From contig JAEUNO010000003.1 in the NCBI GenBank assembly GCA_016791045.1, positions 1 through 64,000 on the forward strand: a stretch of 64,000 nt of DNA. Direction: 5' to 3'. The stretch comes from Methyloversatilis sp. (GTDB lineage: Bacteria > Pseudomonadota > Gammaproteobacteria > Burkholderiales > Rhodocyclaceae). Position numbers and translations under genes: made by a program. The notes under the pieces were generated by a model that was given only the letters and a program-made list of their open reading frames with translations, made no database searches and was not told the DNA's origin. Below are positions 47,447 through 56,457 of the stretch, one piece after another. Positions within the stretch are counted from its first letter, which is position 1; each line of letters opens with the position of its first letter.

Positions 47447-49675
47447 ATGAGCACGCCACCGCTGTCGAGCACAGCCCCGGAAGAATCAAAGCCGGCCGGA
47501 CCCCGGCACTGGCGAAAGGAGATCGGCGCGGGCGTGACCGTTGCGGCCGGATCCATCCCGAACGAACTCAGCTACGGCCTGCTCGCCATGGCGCCTCTGG
47601 GCCTGGCAATGGAGGGGCGTGGCATCCTCGCAGCCATGCTCGCGGGCATGCTGGGCACGCTGGTCGCCCTGTCGCTGGGCAGCCGGGTCGGACAGATACA
47701 CGGCGCGCGACCGGCGCTGGCGCTCATCACGTCGGCCCTGATCGGACATACGCTGATCAAGGCGAACTGGCTGCCCGGCATACCGCATCAGGATGGCGCA
47801 CTCATCCTGATGGGCCTGGCACTGGCCGGCGCCGCCCTGCTGCAGCTGACGACCGCAGCCGCCGGCTGGGGTCGCTTCGTGCGCTACATCCCCTATCCGG
47901 TACAGGCCGGGTTCTTCAACGGCGTCGCGCTGCTGATGCTGCTCGGCGGGCTGAAGCTGGTTTTCATGCAGGGCGGCACCTGGCATCTGTCACCCGGCCC
48001 GGCGCTGGTGGCGGCGGTCATCGTGCTGCCTGGCTTCGTGCTGCAGCAGCGCTGGCCGGAGCGGCCTTTTCTGCCCGTGCTGCTGTGTGTCGGCGCACTG
48101 CTGCATCACGTACTGGCTGCACGCGGCATGGCGATGGGCCTGACACTGGGCGCGCTGGCCGAGACCCGGCTCAGCGTCGACCACCTGCTGCACCTGCCCG
48201 ACGCATTGGCGCTGCACGGCCCGGGAGACTGGCTGCGCGTGCTTGGCGGTTCATGTGTTGCCATCGCGCTGGTGTCGGCACTTGAAACCCTGTTTGCCGC
48301 CAACCGGCTCGATACGCTGACCCACAGCCGGCATGACACCCGACGCGAGCTGGCTGCGATCGGTGGTGCCAACCTTGCCCTCGCCGCCGCTGGCGCCCTG
48401 CCGGCCGCAGGCGCCGTATCGCGCGCCAATGCAGCCTATGCGGCGGGCGGCCGGACGCGGATTCCGGCGCTGTGCTATGCCCTGCTGATCGCACTGCTGT
48501 GGCTGTTCGGTCTCGACCTGCTGGCCATGCTGCCGCACGCGACCATCGGCGCCGGTCTGGTGCTGCTGTCCGCCGGCGTGGCCGATCGCTGGAGCGTGCA
48601 TGCGGTGCGTGACTGCCTGCGCAGCCGGACTCTACCGGAACGGCGGCTGATGTCGAATCTGGCCGTCAGCGCCCTGGTCACGCTGGTGGCGGCGTTCGTC
48701 GGTCTGCTGGAAGCGGTTTCGGCCGGACTGGTGGGCGCGATGTTCCTCTTCGCACGCGATCACAGCAAAAGCATCGTGCGACGCGTCGTCGACGGCTCGG
48801 TCGCATCCAGCCTGCAGATCAGGCCGGCATGGCAGCAGATCCGGCTGGCGTCACAATCAACACGCTACGCACTGGTGGAGCTGGAAGGATTGCTGTTCTT
48901 CGGCACCGCCGAGGAACTTGAAGAAGTGATCGAAACGCGCCTGGCGGAGGCCCGCTTCATCGTGCTCGATTGCTCGCGCCTGATCGACATCGACCTGTCA
49001 GCCGCGCAGGTGCTGTCCCGCATGGCGGCGCGCCTGCGCATCCGTCACACGCGGCTCGCGCTGGCCGGCCTCGATCCAGCCGGCGCGCGGGCAAGCTTTC
49101 TGGCCAGCAGCGGATTGACGCAGGTGCTGCCGCGCAAGCGATGGTTCGCCAATGCCGATGCGGCACTCGAATGGGCGGAAAACCAGGTGCTGGATTCGGG
49201 CACGGCAACACGCAGACTTGATTCGGCCACCACGCTGCGTCACCTCGATGTGTGTGCCGGGATGAGCGCCGACCAGGCCGCCACTCTGGAGGGCCTGATG
49301 CAGCGCAGGCTTTACGTGCGCGGGGACGTGCTGTTCAACGCCGGCGACGCCAGCGATGCCATGTATGTGCTGCAGGCGGGCAGCGTCAGCATCCTGCGGG
49401 CAGGCGATGCCGGCACGCCGCAGATACGCATCGCCTGCCTGAGCGCCGGTCTGGTGGTCGGGGAAATGGGCCTCATTGAAAATCAGCCGCGCACGGCCGA
49501 TGCAGTCGCCGACACGACGGTTGAATGTCTGGTGCTGGAACGCACCGCGCTGGAACTGTTGCAGAGCGACCATCCGCAGATTGCCAATCTGCTCTACACC
49601 AATCTGGCCCGAACGCTGGCGCAGCGGCTGCGCGACACGACGATACGGCTGCACGGTTACATGAGACCGCACTGA
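47447..49675 (+). CDS. SulP family anion transporter with STAS and cyclic-nucleotide-binding domains
   Basis: Secondary transporter of inorganic anions, typically sulfate or bicarbonate. From ATG 47447 the product is 742 residues. It has a SulP membrane domain of about ten to twelve spans (to about residue 425, with IPNELSYGLLAMAPLG near the start), a STAS domain (about residues 460-580; FIVLDCSRLIDIDLSAAQVL), and a C-terminal cNMP/CRP-type domain (about residues 610-735; VLFNAGDASDAMYVLQAG, GLVVGEMGLIE). Ion and ligand cannot be named. The start is uncertain: AGGAGG at 47363-47368 abuts an in-frame TTG at 47369, while 47447 lacks a good site. Confidence 0.87.
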   Translation: MSTPPLSSTAPEESKPAGPRHWRKEIGAGVTVAAGSIPNELSYGLLAMAPLGLAMEGRGILAAMLAGMLGTLVALSLGSRVGQIHGARPALALITSALIGHTLIKANWLPGIPHQDGALILMGLALAGAALLQLTTAAAGWGRFVRYIPYPVQAGFFNGVALLMLLGGLKLVFMQGGTWHLSPGPALVAAVIVLPGFVLQQRWPERPFLPVLLCVGALLHHVLAARGMAMGLTLGALAETRLSVDHLLHLPDALALHGPGDWLRVLGGSCVAIALVSALETLFAANRLDTLTHSRHDTRRELAAIGGANLALAAAGALPAAGAVSRANAAYAAGGRTRIPALCYALLIALLWLFGLDLLAMLPHATIGAGLVLLSAGVADRWSVHAVRDCLRSRTLPERRLMSNLAVSALVTLVAAFVGLLEAVSAGLVGAMFLFARDHSKSIVRRVVDGSVASSLQIRPAWQQIRLASQSTRYALVELEGLLFFGTAEELEEVIETRLAEARFIVLDCSRLIDIDLSAAQVLSRMAARLRIRHTRLALAGLDPAGARASFLASSGLTQVLPRKRWFANADAALEWAENQVLDSGTATRRLDSATTLRHLDVCAGMSADQAATLEGLMQRRLYVRGDVLFNAGDASDAMYVLQAGSVSILRAGDAGTPQIRIACLSAGLVVGEMGLIENQPRTADAVADTTVECLVLERTALELLQSDHPQIANLLYTNLARTLAQRLRDTTIRLHGYMRPH

Positions 49676-49714
49676 GCGGCCGGACCCTGTGATGGCTCAC
49701 GGCTGCGTCGGGCG

Positions 49715-50047
49715 CTAGCGTGCCGGAAAAACCAGCAGCGCGTCACCGACATCGAAGATGAGCACGATATCGGCTTCGGGGCGGACGGCCGCGGCCCGCA
49801 GCGTATCGGACCAGTTGCGGAAGAAGACCGCCCGGTCGGGGGCGCCCGACCAGCTGCACAGCGCCGCCTGCGGACGATCGGGTGCCAGGCACAGATAGTC
49901 GCCGGTACCGCTGTGGGTCAGCGCGAAACCGAGAAAGCACGCTTCGGCCGGCACATCGAGCAGGTGCTTGAGCTGCGCGACCGGCGAACCGTCAGCCGAA
50001 CCGTCCGGGGCGTCTCCGCCCACCGATCTGGTTGCATACCTTTTCAT
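49715..50047 (-). CDS. Hypothetical protein, 110 aa
   Basis: Not recognised. The soluble-looking 110-residue product starts MKRYATRSVGG at ATG 50047, with a GGAGGCGCGAC ribosome site. It contains a C-terminal run with alternating hydrophobic residues (ADIVLIFDVGDALLVFPAR) suggesting beta strands. No signal peptide, membrane span or metal motif. It lies between the convergent SulP gene and the PerM-family gene, 68 bases after the latter on the same strand, so it may share the transcript. Confidence 0.6.
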   Translation of the reverse strand: MKRYATRSVGGDAPDGSADGSPVAQLKHLLDVPAEACFLGFALTHSGTGDYLCLAPDRPQAALCSWSGAPDRAVFFRNWSDTLRAAAVRPEADIVLIFDVGDALLVFPAR

Positions 50048-50115
50048 GTCGCGCCTCCATCAACCCGATTGTCATACTAGCAAGCGGAATCAGGCGACGG
50101 AAGATGCCCGGCCAA

Positions 50116-51234
50116 TCAGAGGTCGCGCGTGACCGCCTGCCAGCGCAGCCGGCGCGCGTGCGCGTGGCGGGCACGCAGGCGCGGGTCGGACGCCACGATG
50201 CTCAGCGTTTCGCCGATCACCATGATGACGCCGAGCACCGGCAGCACCAGCAGCAGACCGGCCACACCGGCCACGGCTCCGCCGACGAAAATCATCAGCA
50301 CGGTGATCAGGGGATGCATGCGCAGGCTGCGACCGATGGTCAGCGGCATGAAGATGAAGTCGTCGAGCAGGCGTACCAGGATGAACAGGCCGATCGATGC
50401 GTAGGCAATCGACGGCGAACCGGGAAAATCGGTTGCCGCGACCATGACCACCAGCGCGCAGCCGATGACCGAGCCGACGAATGGAATCCACGCCAGGACC
50501 GCGGTGATGATGCCCAGCGTCAGTGGCGAAGACAGTCCGATGACCCACAGCCCGGCCGCCAGACAGACCGCATCGAGCACGGTCAGCTTGACCAGCCCCT
50601 GGAAGTAGGCGCGCGTCGTGCGGTCGACCTCGTACAGCAGATGCAGCGTGCGCTCGAAGTAGGCGTTGGGCACGGCGCGCGCCAGAAAGCGCTGGAAGCG
50701 GCGGCCGTCGCGCAGGAAGAAATAGGCGAGGAAAGGTGCGAGCAGCATCGACGGCAGCCAGGCGGCGACCGACATCATCAGCGACGGCAGGCGGTTCTGC
50801 GCAAAGCCCTCGCCGGCCACCGCAATGTAGGACGACACGGCGTCGGCCACATGTGCATCGCGCATGAAACGGGACTGCTGCTCGAGCGCACGCAGGGTCT
50901 GGTCGAGCAGCAGCAGGCCGCCCTGCAGATAGCGCATGCCGGTTTCCTGCACGCCGACCGCCTGCGCGGCAAAGCGCGGCAGCATGAATGCGAAGGCGCC
51001 GACCAGCAGCAGCGCGAACACACCCACCGTGATGTTGGCCGCCGCTTCCTGCGACAGACCGGCGAACATCAGGCGCTGCATCGGGTAGGCAAGAAAGTAG
51101 TAGGCGATGAGCCCGAACAGGAAGGGCAGCACCAGCCACAGCACCTGCTGGAACAGGTTGAGCGCCAGGGTGGTGGCGAGCAGGATGCCGCACCAGGCCA
51201 GCGGCCCGGCACCGGACGGTCGCAGCCGCCTCAT
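50116..51234 (-). CDS. AI-2E transporter (PerM) family membrane protein
   Basis: A 372-residue inner-membrane protein of the AI-2E/PerM family, whose members include exporters and Na+/H+ antiporters of varied substrates. It has about eight spans, with paired N-terminal helices, a large central soluble part, and the conserved late segment WIPFVGSVIG followed by LVRLLDDFIFMPLTIGRSLRMHPL, where the D-x-P and P-L pattern of the family is visible. ATG 51234 is used; the frame opens earlier at 51276 inside the preceding gene. It follows the cNMP-domain gene by 10 bases, suggesting one operon. Confidence 0.85.
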   Translation of the reverse strand: MRRLRPSGAGPLAWCGILLATTLALNLFQQVLWLVLPFLFGLIAYYFLAYPMQRLMFAGLSQEAAANITVGVFALLLVGAFAFMLPRFAAQAVGVQETGMRYLQGGLLLLDQTLRALEQQSRFMRDAHVADAVSSYIAVAGEGFAQNRLPSLMMSVAAWLPSMLLAPFLAYFFLRDGRRFQRFLARAVPNAYFERTLHLLYEVDRTTRAYFQGLVKLTVLDAVCLAAGLWVIGLSSPLTLGIITAVLAWIPFVGSVIGCALVVMVAATDFPGSPSIAYASIGLFILVRLLDDFIFMPLTIGRSLRMHPLITVLMIFVGGAVAGVAGLLLVLPVLGVIMVIGETLSIVASDPRLRARHAHARRLRWQAVTRDL

Positions 51235-51244
51235 GCCGCGGCGC

Positions 51245-51754
51245 TCACAGATGACCGTCCTGTCGCTGCCCCGCATTGGCCTGACGCAGCCGACCGCCGA
51301 GGTGGCGCGCCAGCGACAGTGCGATTTTCGACGCGATCTTCGGATGGGTTTCCAGCAGGTTCATGAAGTCGGCGCGAAAGAACACGACCAGCACGCAGTC
51401 AGCCGTGGCACGGGCCTGCGCTGCGCGCGGCGCCTGATCGAGCAGCGCCAGTTCGCCGAACACCTCACCGGCGGCCAGCACGGCCAGACGCTGCTGACGC
51501 CCGCCTTCATGGCGCAGGATTTCGACCTCACCCGACACGATGGCGTAGATCGCCTCGCCGTCGTCGCCTTCGTCGAACACCACCTCGCCGGCGAGGTAGT
51601 TGCGCTCGTGGCGCAGTGCCTGCACCACCGGCAGTTCACGCCGGCTCAAGGTCGAAAACAGCTTGATCTGGCGCAGCGGATGCGGCGCTTCGTGTGCATC
51701 ATGGCGGCCAAACAAGCGCACGTCGGACTCCGTCGGGTGGGGCGTGGATCGCAA
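51245..51754 (-). CDS. Stand-alone cyclic nucleotide-binding domain protein
   Basis: A 169-residue protein made almost wholly of a CRP-type cNMP domain (about residues 28-150): LAGEVVFDEGDDGEAIYAIVSGEVEI split by strands, the phosphate-binding cassette GEVFGELALLDQAPRAAQ with its Arg, and a helical C-terminal lid. No DNA-binding helix-turn-helix follows, so it is not a transcription factor of the CRP kind. It sits 10 bases upstream of the PerM-family gene and probably regulates it or a partner; that is inference. Divergent from the BT1-like transporter. Confidence 0.85.
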   Translation of the reverse strand: MRSTPHPTESDVRLFGRHDAHEAPHPLRQIKLFSTLSRRELPVVQALRHERNYLAGEVVFDEGDDGEAIYAIVSGEVEILRHEGGRQQRLAVLAAGEVFGELALLDQAPRAAQARATADCVLVVFFRADFMNLLETHPKIASKIALSLARHLGGRLRQANAGQRQDGHL

Positions 51755-51855
51755 CGCCGCAGCATACCGAGTTTTGTGCGCGCAAAAGTACGCCGGGCGC
51801 GGAATTCCCCCTATCCTTGCCGGTCACAGGCACGGCCATAACGATAATTACAGAC

Positions 51856-53481
51856 ATGACATCCCGACTGCTGCACTGGATAGACCTGAACATCCTGTCG
51901 CTCGGGCGCGACATGCGCCTCTCCTACCTGCCGCCGCTGATGGTCTACATGGCCGCCGGCATCCAGGGGTTGACCGGCATCGTCGGCACCTTCTTCGTCA
52001 AGGACTACCTCGGCCTGTCGGCGGAGTTTCTCGCCGCACTGGGTTTCTGGGTCGGCATTCCATGGGCGCTGAAGATTCCGATGGGCCATCTGGTCGATCT
52101 GGTGTGGCGTTACAAGAGCCTGCTGATCTACCTCGGCGCCAGCATCATCGCCGCCAGCCTGCTGATCATGGCCGGCCTGATCGCCGAACGCGATGCGATG
52201 GCGGCCATCCTGCCGATCAATACCTGGTTCGTGCTGAGCGCGCTGCTGAGCCCGATCGGCTACGTGCTGCAGGACGCGGTGGCCGACGCGATGACGGTCG
52301 AGGCGGTACCGCATGTCGAGGAGGACGGCACGCCGGTCACGCCCGAACGCCTCAAGCTGATGCACACCACGATGCAGACGCTCGGCCGGGTCGCCATCAT
52401 CGGCGGCAGCGTGCTGGTGGCGCTGGTGAACCTGTATCTGTTTTCCGGCACCGAGGCGCTGCCGGAAGCGGAAAAGGTGCTGCTGTACCGCGACATCTAT
52501 CTGATGGCGCTGGTCATTCCGGCGGTGTCGGTGGCCGGTGTCGCCTTCGCGGCGCTGCTCAGGATGCGCCACATCCGGGCGCACATGGCGCGTGGCCTGT
52601 CGCGCGCCGAAGCGGCCGCGCTGCTGCGCGACCCGGACGGCAACACTGCACCCAACTGGTGGATCATCGGCGGCAGCGTGGCTTTCGTGGCCTTCACGCT
52701 GACGATGGGGCTGTCCAACCTGAAGTGGAACCAGGAAATCATCTTCGTCGGGTCGTTCGCCATCATCGCCTTCCTGATGGCGAAGCTCACGCGCGAGCTG
52801 GATGCCACGGCACGCAATACGCTGATCGGCACCGCACTGGTCATCTTCATGTTCCGCGCGACCCCGGGCACCGGGCCCGGTGTGTCCTGGTGGTCGATCG
52901 ACGTGCTGGGCTTCGACCAGGCCTTCTTTTCGGTGCTGTCGCTGATCGCCAGTGCGCTGACGCTGATCGGCATGTTCCTGTTCCGCCGCTTCATGGCCGA
53001 GCGGTCCATCCTGTACGTGGTGGGTTTCCTGACCGCGGCCAGCTTCGTGCTGTCGCTGCCCACACTGGGCATGAGCATGGGCCTGCATGAATGGACGGCG
53101 AGCGTGACCGGCGGCGTGGTGGACGCACGCTTCATCGCGGTGATCGATACTGCGCTCGAATCGCCGCTGGGCCAGATTTCGATGATTCCGATGCTGGCCT
53201 GGATCGCCAATTCGGCACCGGCCCATCTGAAGGCGACCTTCTTCGCGGTGATGGCGTCCTTCACCAATCTGGCGCTGTCGGCCAGCCAGCTCGGCACCAA
53301 GTATCTGAATCAGATCTTCACGCTGGCGCGCGAAGTGAAGGACCCGGCGACCGGCGCCGTCGTGACCGCCGCCAACTACAGCGATCTCACCTCACTGCTG
53401 CTGACCGTGGTCGCCATCGCCGTGCTGATGCCGGTCAGCGCCATCCTGATCGCCCGCGCGCTGCATCTGCGCAGCGCGTAG
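51856..53481 (+). CDS. BT1/folate-biopterin-like MFS transporter
   Basis: A 541-residue integral membrane protein with about twelve spans. The segment YVLQDAVADAMTVEAVP resembles the BT1/folate-biopterin family D-x-x-x-DA-x-x-VE motif, and the late APAHLKATFFAVMASFTNLAL fits the same family. Members of this group move folates or pterins, but bacterial substrates are mostly unproven. The start ATG 51856 (MTSRLLHWID) comes after a hydrophilic upstream stretch and just before the first span. It is divergent from the cNMP-PerM pair and followed by the REP-like repeat. Confidence 0.7.
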   Translation: MTSRLLHWIDLNILSLGRDMRLSYLPPLMVYMAAGIQGLTGIVGTFFVKDYLGLSAEFLAALGFWVGIPWALKIPMGHLVDLVWRYKSLLIYLGASIIAASLLIMAGLIAERDAMAAILPINTWFVLSALLSPIGYVLQDAVADAMTVEAVPHVEEDGTPVTPERLKLMHTTMQTLGRVAIIGGSVLVALVNLYLFSGTEALPEAEKVLLYRDIYLMALVIPAVSVAGVAFAALLRMRHIRAHMARGLSRAEAAALLRDPDGNTAPNWWIIGGSVAFVAFTLTMGLSNLKWNQEIIFVGSFAIIAFLMAKLTRELDATARNTLIGTALVIFMFRATPGTGPGVSWWSIDVLGFDQAFFSVLSLIASALTLIGMFLFRRFMAERSILYVVGFLTAASFVLSLPTLGMSMGLHEWTASVTGGVVDARFIAVIDTALESPLGQISMIPMLAWIANSAPAHLKATFFAVMASFTNLALSASQLGTKYLNQIFTLAREVKDPATGAVVTAANYSDLTSLLLTVVAIAVLMPVSAILIARALHLRSA

Positions 53482-53530
53482 CGCCACCGGTCGCATTCCG
53501 CATGGAGATCACGCACCGTCGCGTATTTCC

Positions 53531-53755
53531 CGAGCGGATCGCGAGCATGGCTCGCTCCTGCAGAAACCACGCCCCCTGCAGGAGCGCCCCCCGGTCGCGA
53601 TCAACACGTCAACCACCCACCCTCACCTGTTTGCCGACCGGATCGCGAGCATGGCTCGCTCCTACAGGAACCACGCCCCCCCTGTAGGAGCGACCCCCGG
53701 TCGCGATCAACACGTCAATCACCCACCCTCGCCTGTTTGCCGACCGGATCGCGAG
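53531..53755. repeat. Tandem REP-like palindromic repeat, two full units and a partial third
   Basis: Unit 1 spans 53531-53634 and unit 2 spans 53635-53740, near-identical over 104-106 bases; a third begins at 53741 and breaks off after CGACCGGATCGCGAG. Each unit is an imperfect palindrome with outer arms GATCGCGA/TCGCGATC and inner arms CGCTCCTGCAG/CTGCAGGAGCG (unit 1) or CGCTCCTACAG/CTGTAGGAGCG (unit 2). The pair of base changes in the inner stem is compensatory. TGTAGGAGCG words of this kind are known from REP elements in pseudomonads and related bacteria. Confidence 0.88.
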
Positions 53756-53771
53756 GCTGTCGTCGCGTGTC

Positions 53772-54911
53772 CTATCCGGCAGCGGGCGCTCCGCCGGCGA
53801 AATCCACCCGGTGCGGCGACGCGAGATATTCACGTGTGCGCATTTCGATCAGGCGACTGACCGTGCGGGTGAACTCGTTGGCATTCGGGCCATCCGTGTA
53901 GAGCAGGTGCGCTTCGACTTCGGCCGACAGGATCAGCTTGACCCGGAAGTCATACAGCACATCGACCAGCCAGGTGAAACGCCGTGCCTCGTTCGACTTT
54001 TCGCGACTCATCTTCGGCACGTCGGACAGCACGACCGAGTGAAAGCGCCGCGCCAGTTCGAGGTAATCGTTCTGCGAGCGCGGGCCGCCGCAGATTTCAT
54101 GGAAGTCGAACCACACCGCACCCAGCGAGCAGGCATGGGTCTTCAGCGTGCGGCCGAGAATGTCCAGCGTGCCGTCCGATGACGGCTCGCCGCACAGCTC
54201 GCGGAAGTCCGCTTCCAGCCTCCGGTCGGCATCGGCGCCGTTGGGCACCATGTAGATGTCCATGCGTTCGAGCGAGCGCAGCCGGTAATCGATGCCGGCA
54301 TCGAGTTCGAACACTTCGAGCTTCTTCTTCAGCAGCTCGATGGTGGGCAGGAAGTTCTGCCGCTGGAGCCCGTTCGGGTACAGGCCGTCGGGCGGATAGT
54401 TGGACGTGGCGACCAGCACCACGCCACGCTCGAACAGCGCCTCGACCAGCCGGCCGAGAATCATCGCGTCGGCGATGTCGGACACGTGGAATTCGTCGAA
54501 ACACAGCAAGCGGGCGGACTGTGCCAGATCGTCGGCCACCCGGGCCAGCGGATCGGCTTCCGACTTGTGCTGCTTGAGCGCCGCGTGCACCTGCTGCATG
54601 AAGGCGTGGAAATGCACACGACGCTTGCGCCGGTAGGGCACGGCGTCGAAGAAGCAATCCATCAGGAAGCTCTTGCCGCGTCCGACGCCGCCCCAGAAAT
54701 AGACCCCACGCGGCGGTTGCGCGCGCGACAGCAGCTTGCGCAGCTGGGTACGGCGCGCCGCCTTGAAGCCGAGCAGTTCGGTGTAGAGCTGCTGCAGCCG
54801 CTCGGCGGCGGCGCGCTGCGACGCGTCAGCCTGGTAGCCGTGCGTTTTGAGTGCCGCCTCGAAGGCGTCCATCATGCCCCGTTCGGGCACCTGGAGGATT
54901 TCGTGCGGCAT
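53772..54911 (-). CDS. zapE: Cell division ATPase ZapE (AFG1-like)
   Basis: AFG1-type ATPase that binds FtsZ and is needed for division under stress and low oxygen. The 379-residue protein has Walker A GGVGRGKSFLMD near residues 73-84, Walker B LLCFDEFHVSD and the sensor segment VLVATSNYPPDGLY. ATG 54911 lies 9 bases after the lpd stop, so it is the last gene of the TCA run. The Ala/Gly-rich end is short compared with mitochondrial homologs. Confidence 0.95.
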   Translation of the reverse strand: MPHEILQVPERGMMDAFEAALKTHGYQADASQRAAAERLQQLYTELLGFKAARRTQLRKLLSRAQPPRGVYFWGGVGRGKSFLMDCFFDAVPYRRKRRVHFHAFMQQVHAALKQHKSEADPLARVADDLAQSARLLCFDEFHVSDIADAMILGRLVEALFERGVVLVATSNYPPDGLYPNGLQRQNFLPTIELLKKKLEVFELDAGIDYRLRSLERMDIYMVPNGADADRRLEADFRELCGEPSSDGTLDILGRTLKTHACSLGAVWFDFHEICGGPRSQNDYLELARRFHSVVLSDVPKMSREKSNEARRFTWLVDVLYDFRVKLILSAEVEAHLLYTDGPNANEFTRTVSRLIEMRTREYLASPHRVDFAGGAPAAG

Positions 54912-54920
54912 CGCCCGGTG

Positions 54921-56357
54921 TCAGAAGTGCAAAGGTCGCTTGTCGCAGGCCAGTGCAGCTTCGTGCATGACCTCCGACAGCGTGGGATGGGCGTGGCAGA
55001 TGCGTGCGATGTCTTCCGAGCAGGCACCGAATTCCATCGCCACGACCGCTTCGGCAATCAGCTCCGAAGCATTGTTGCCGATCACGTGCACGCCGAGGAT
55101 GCGATCGGTTTCGGCGCAGGCGTACATGCGCACGAAGCCGGTGGTGTCACCCTGCCCCAGCGCGCGGCCATTCGCGGCGAACGGAATCTGGCCCGCCTTG
55201 AATTCGATGCCGGCTGCCTTGAGCTGTGCCTCGGTCTTGCCGACCCAGGCGATTTCCGGGTGGGTGTAGATGACCCAGGGCACGGTGTCGTGATTGACGT
55301 GCCCCTTCTGGCCGGCGATGCATTCGGCCACCATGACGCCTTCTTCCATGCCCTTGTGCGCCAGCATCGGGCCGGGCACGACGTCACCGACCGCCCACAC
55401 GTTGGCGAGGTTGGTCCGGCACTGTTCATCGACCTCGATGAAGCCGCGGTCGCTCACCTTCAGGCCGACCGCATCGGCGTTGAGGCCATCGGTATTCGGG
55501 ATGCGGCCGACCGACACGATCAGGCGGTCGCACTCGAGCACCTTCTGCTCGTCCTTCAGTTCGTACTCGACGCGCACGCCGTCGGCCGTGCGTTCGACCT
55601 TGCCGATCTTCGCACCAAGCTTGATACCGAGCTTCTGCTTCGCGGTGAAGGTTTTCCAGGCTTCCTTGGTGATGGCCGCGTCGGCTGCCGAAAGAAAGTC
55701 CGGTGCGGCTTCGAGGATGGTCACCTCGGCGCCGAGCCGCTTCCATACGCTGCCCAGTTCGAGACCGATGACGCCGGCACCGATGACGCCCAGACGCTTC
55801 GGCGCACCGTCAAACGCCAGCGCGCCCTCGTTGTCGCAGATCACCTCGTTGTCGACCGGAATGTCCGGCAGATGGCGGGCACGCGAACCGGTCGCCACGA
55901 CGACGTGCTTCGCCATCACGTGTTCGGTCTCGCCGTTGCGCGTCACGGCGATCTTCCATTTCTCTTCTTCGCGGCCGGCAAAACTGCCCTGACCGCTCAG
56001 CAGCGTCACCTTGTTCTTCTTGAACAGACCACGGATGCCGCTGGTCAGTTGATCGACGATGTTGTTCTTGCGCTTCATCATCACGCCGACGTCCATGCGC
56101 GGCGAATCAACGGTGATGCCGTGCATCACGAAGGAATGGTTCGCCTGCTCGAACAGCTCCGACGACTGCAGCAGCGCCTTGGACGGAATGCAGCCCACAT
56201 TCAGGCAGGTGCCGCCGAGACGCACCTCGCCCTTCGGATCGGCGTAACTGTTGTACTCGATGCAGGCGGCATTCAGGCCGAGCTGGGCGGCACGAATCGC
56301 TGCGACATATCCGCCGGGACCGGCACCGATCACGACGACATCAAATTCTTTGGACAT
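54921..56357 (-). CDS. lpd: Dihydrolipoyl dehydrogenase (E3)
   Basis: FAD enzyme that reoxidises the lipoyl group of E2 with NAD+. The 478-residue protein has the FAD motif VVVIGAGPGGYVAA near residues 7-20, the redox pair GGTCLNVGCIPSK, the NAD motif GVIGAGVIGLELG, and the catalytic His/Glu in HAHPTLSEVMHEA near the end. ATG 56357 is used; GGAG lies 9 bases before it within a GGAG-CAA-CTCC mini-dyad that may weaken ribosome access. A strong terminator separates it from sucB, so its expression may be attenuated relative to sucAB. Confidence 0.97.
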   Translation of the reverse strand: MSKEFDVVVIGAGPGGYVAAIRAAQLGLNAACIEYNSYADPKGEVRLGGTCLNVGCIPSKALLQSSELFEQANHSFVMHGITVDSPRMDVGVMMKRKNNIVDQLTSGIRGLFKKNKVTLLSGQGSFAGREEEKWKIAVTRNGETEHVMAKHVVVATGSRARHLPDIPVDNEVICDNEGALAFDGAPKRLGVIGAGVIGLELGSVWKRLGAEVTILEAAPDFLSAADAAITKEAWKTFTAKQKLGIKLGAKIGKVERTADGVRVEYELKDEQKVLECDRLIVSVGRIPNTDGLNADAVGLKVSDRGFIEVDEQCRTNLANVWAVGDVVPGPMLAHKGMEEGVMVAECIAGQKGHVNHDTVPWVIYTHPEIAWVGKTEAQLKAAGIEFKAGQIPFAANGRALGQGDTTGFVRMYACAETDRILGVHVIGNNASELIAEAVVAMEFGACSEDIARICHAHPTLSEVMHEAALACDKRPLHF

Positions 56358-56372
56358 CTGGAGTTGCTCCGC

Positions 56373-56455
56373 AAAAAAAACAGATTCAAGATTCAAGTAT
56401 CAAGATGCAAGGGAGCGGCCTCCTCTTGCATCTTGCATCTTTCGACTTGAATCTG
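56373..56455 (-). terminator. Large intrinsic terminator/attenuator between sucB and lpd
   Basis: On the minus strand an outer 10-bp arm pair CAGATTCAAG/CTTGAATCTG (56455-56446 and 56390-56381) encloses an inner 11-bp pair CAAGATGCAAG/CTTGCATCTTG (56435-56425 and 56411-56401). Eight U residues follow (56380-56373). Both arms carry short direct repeats (TTCAAG and TTGCATC words). Confidence 0.85.
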
Positions 56456-56457
56456 GT

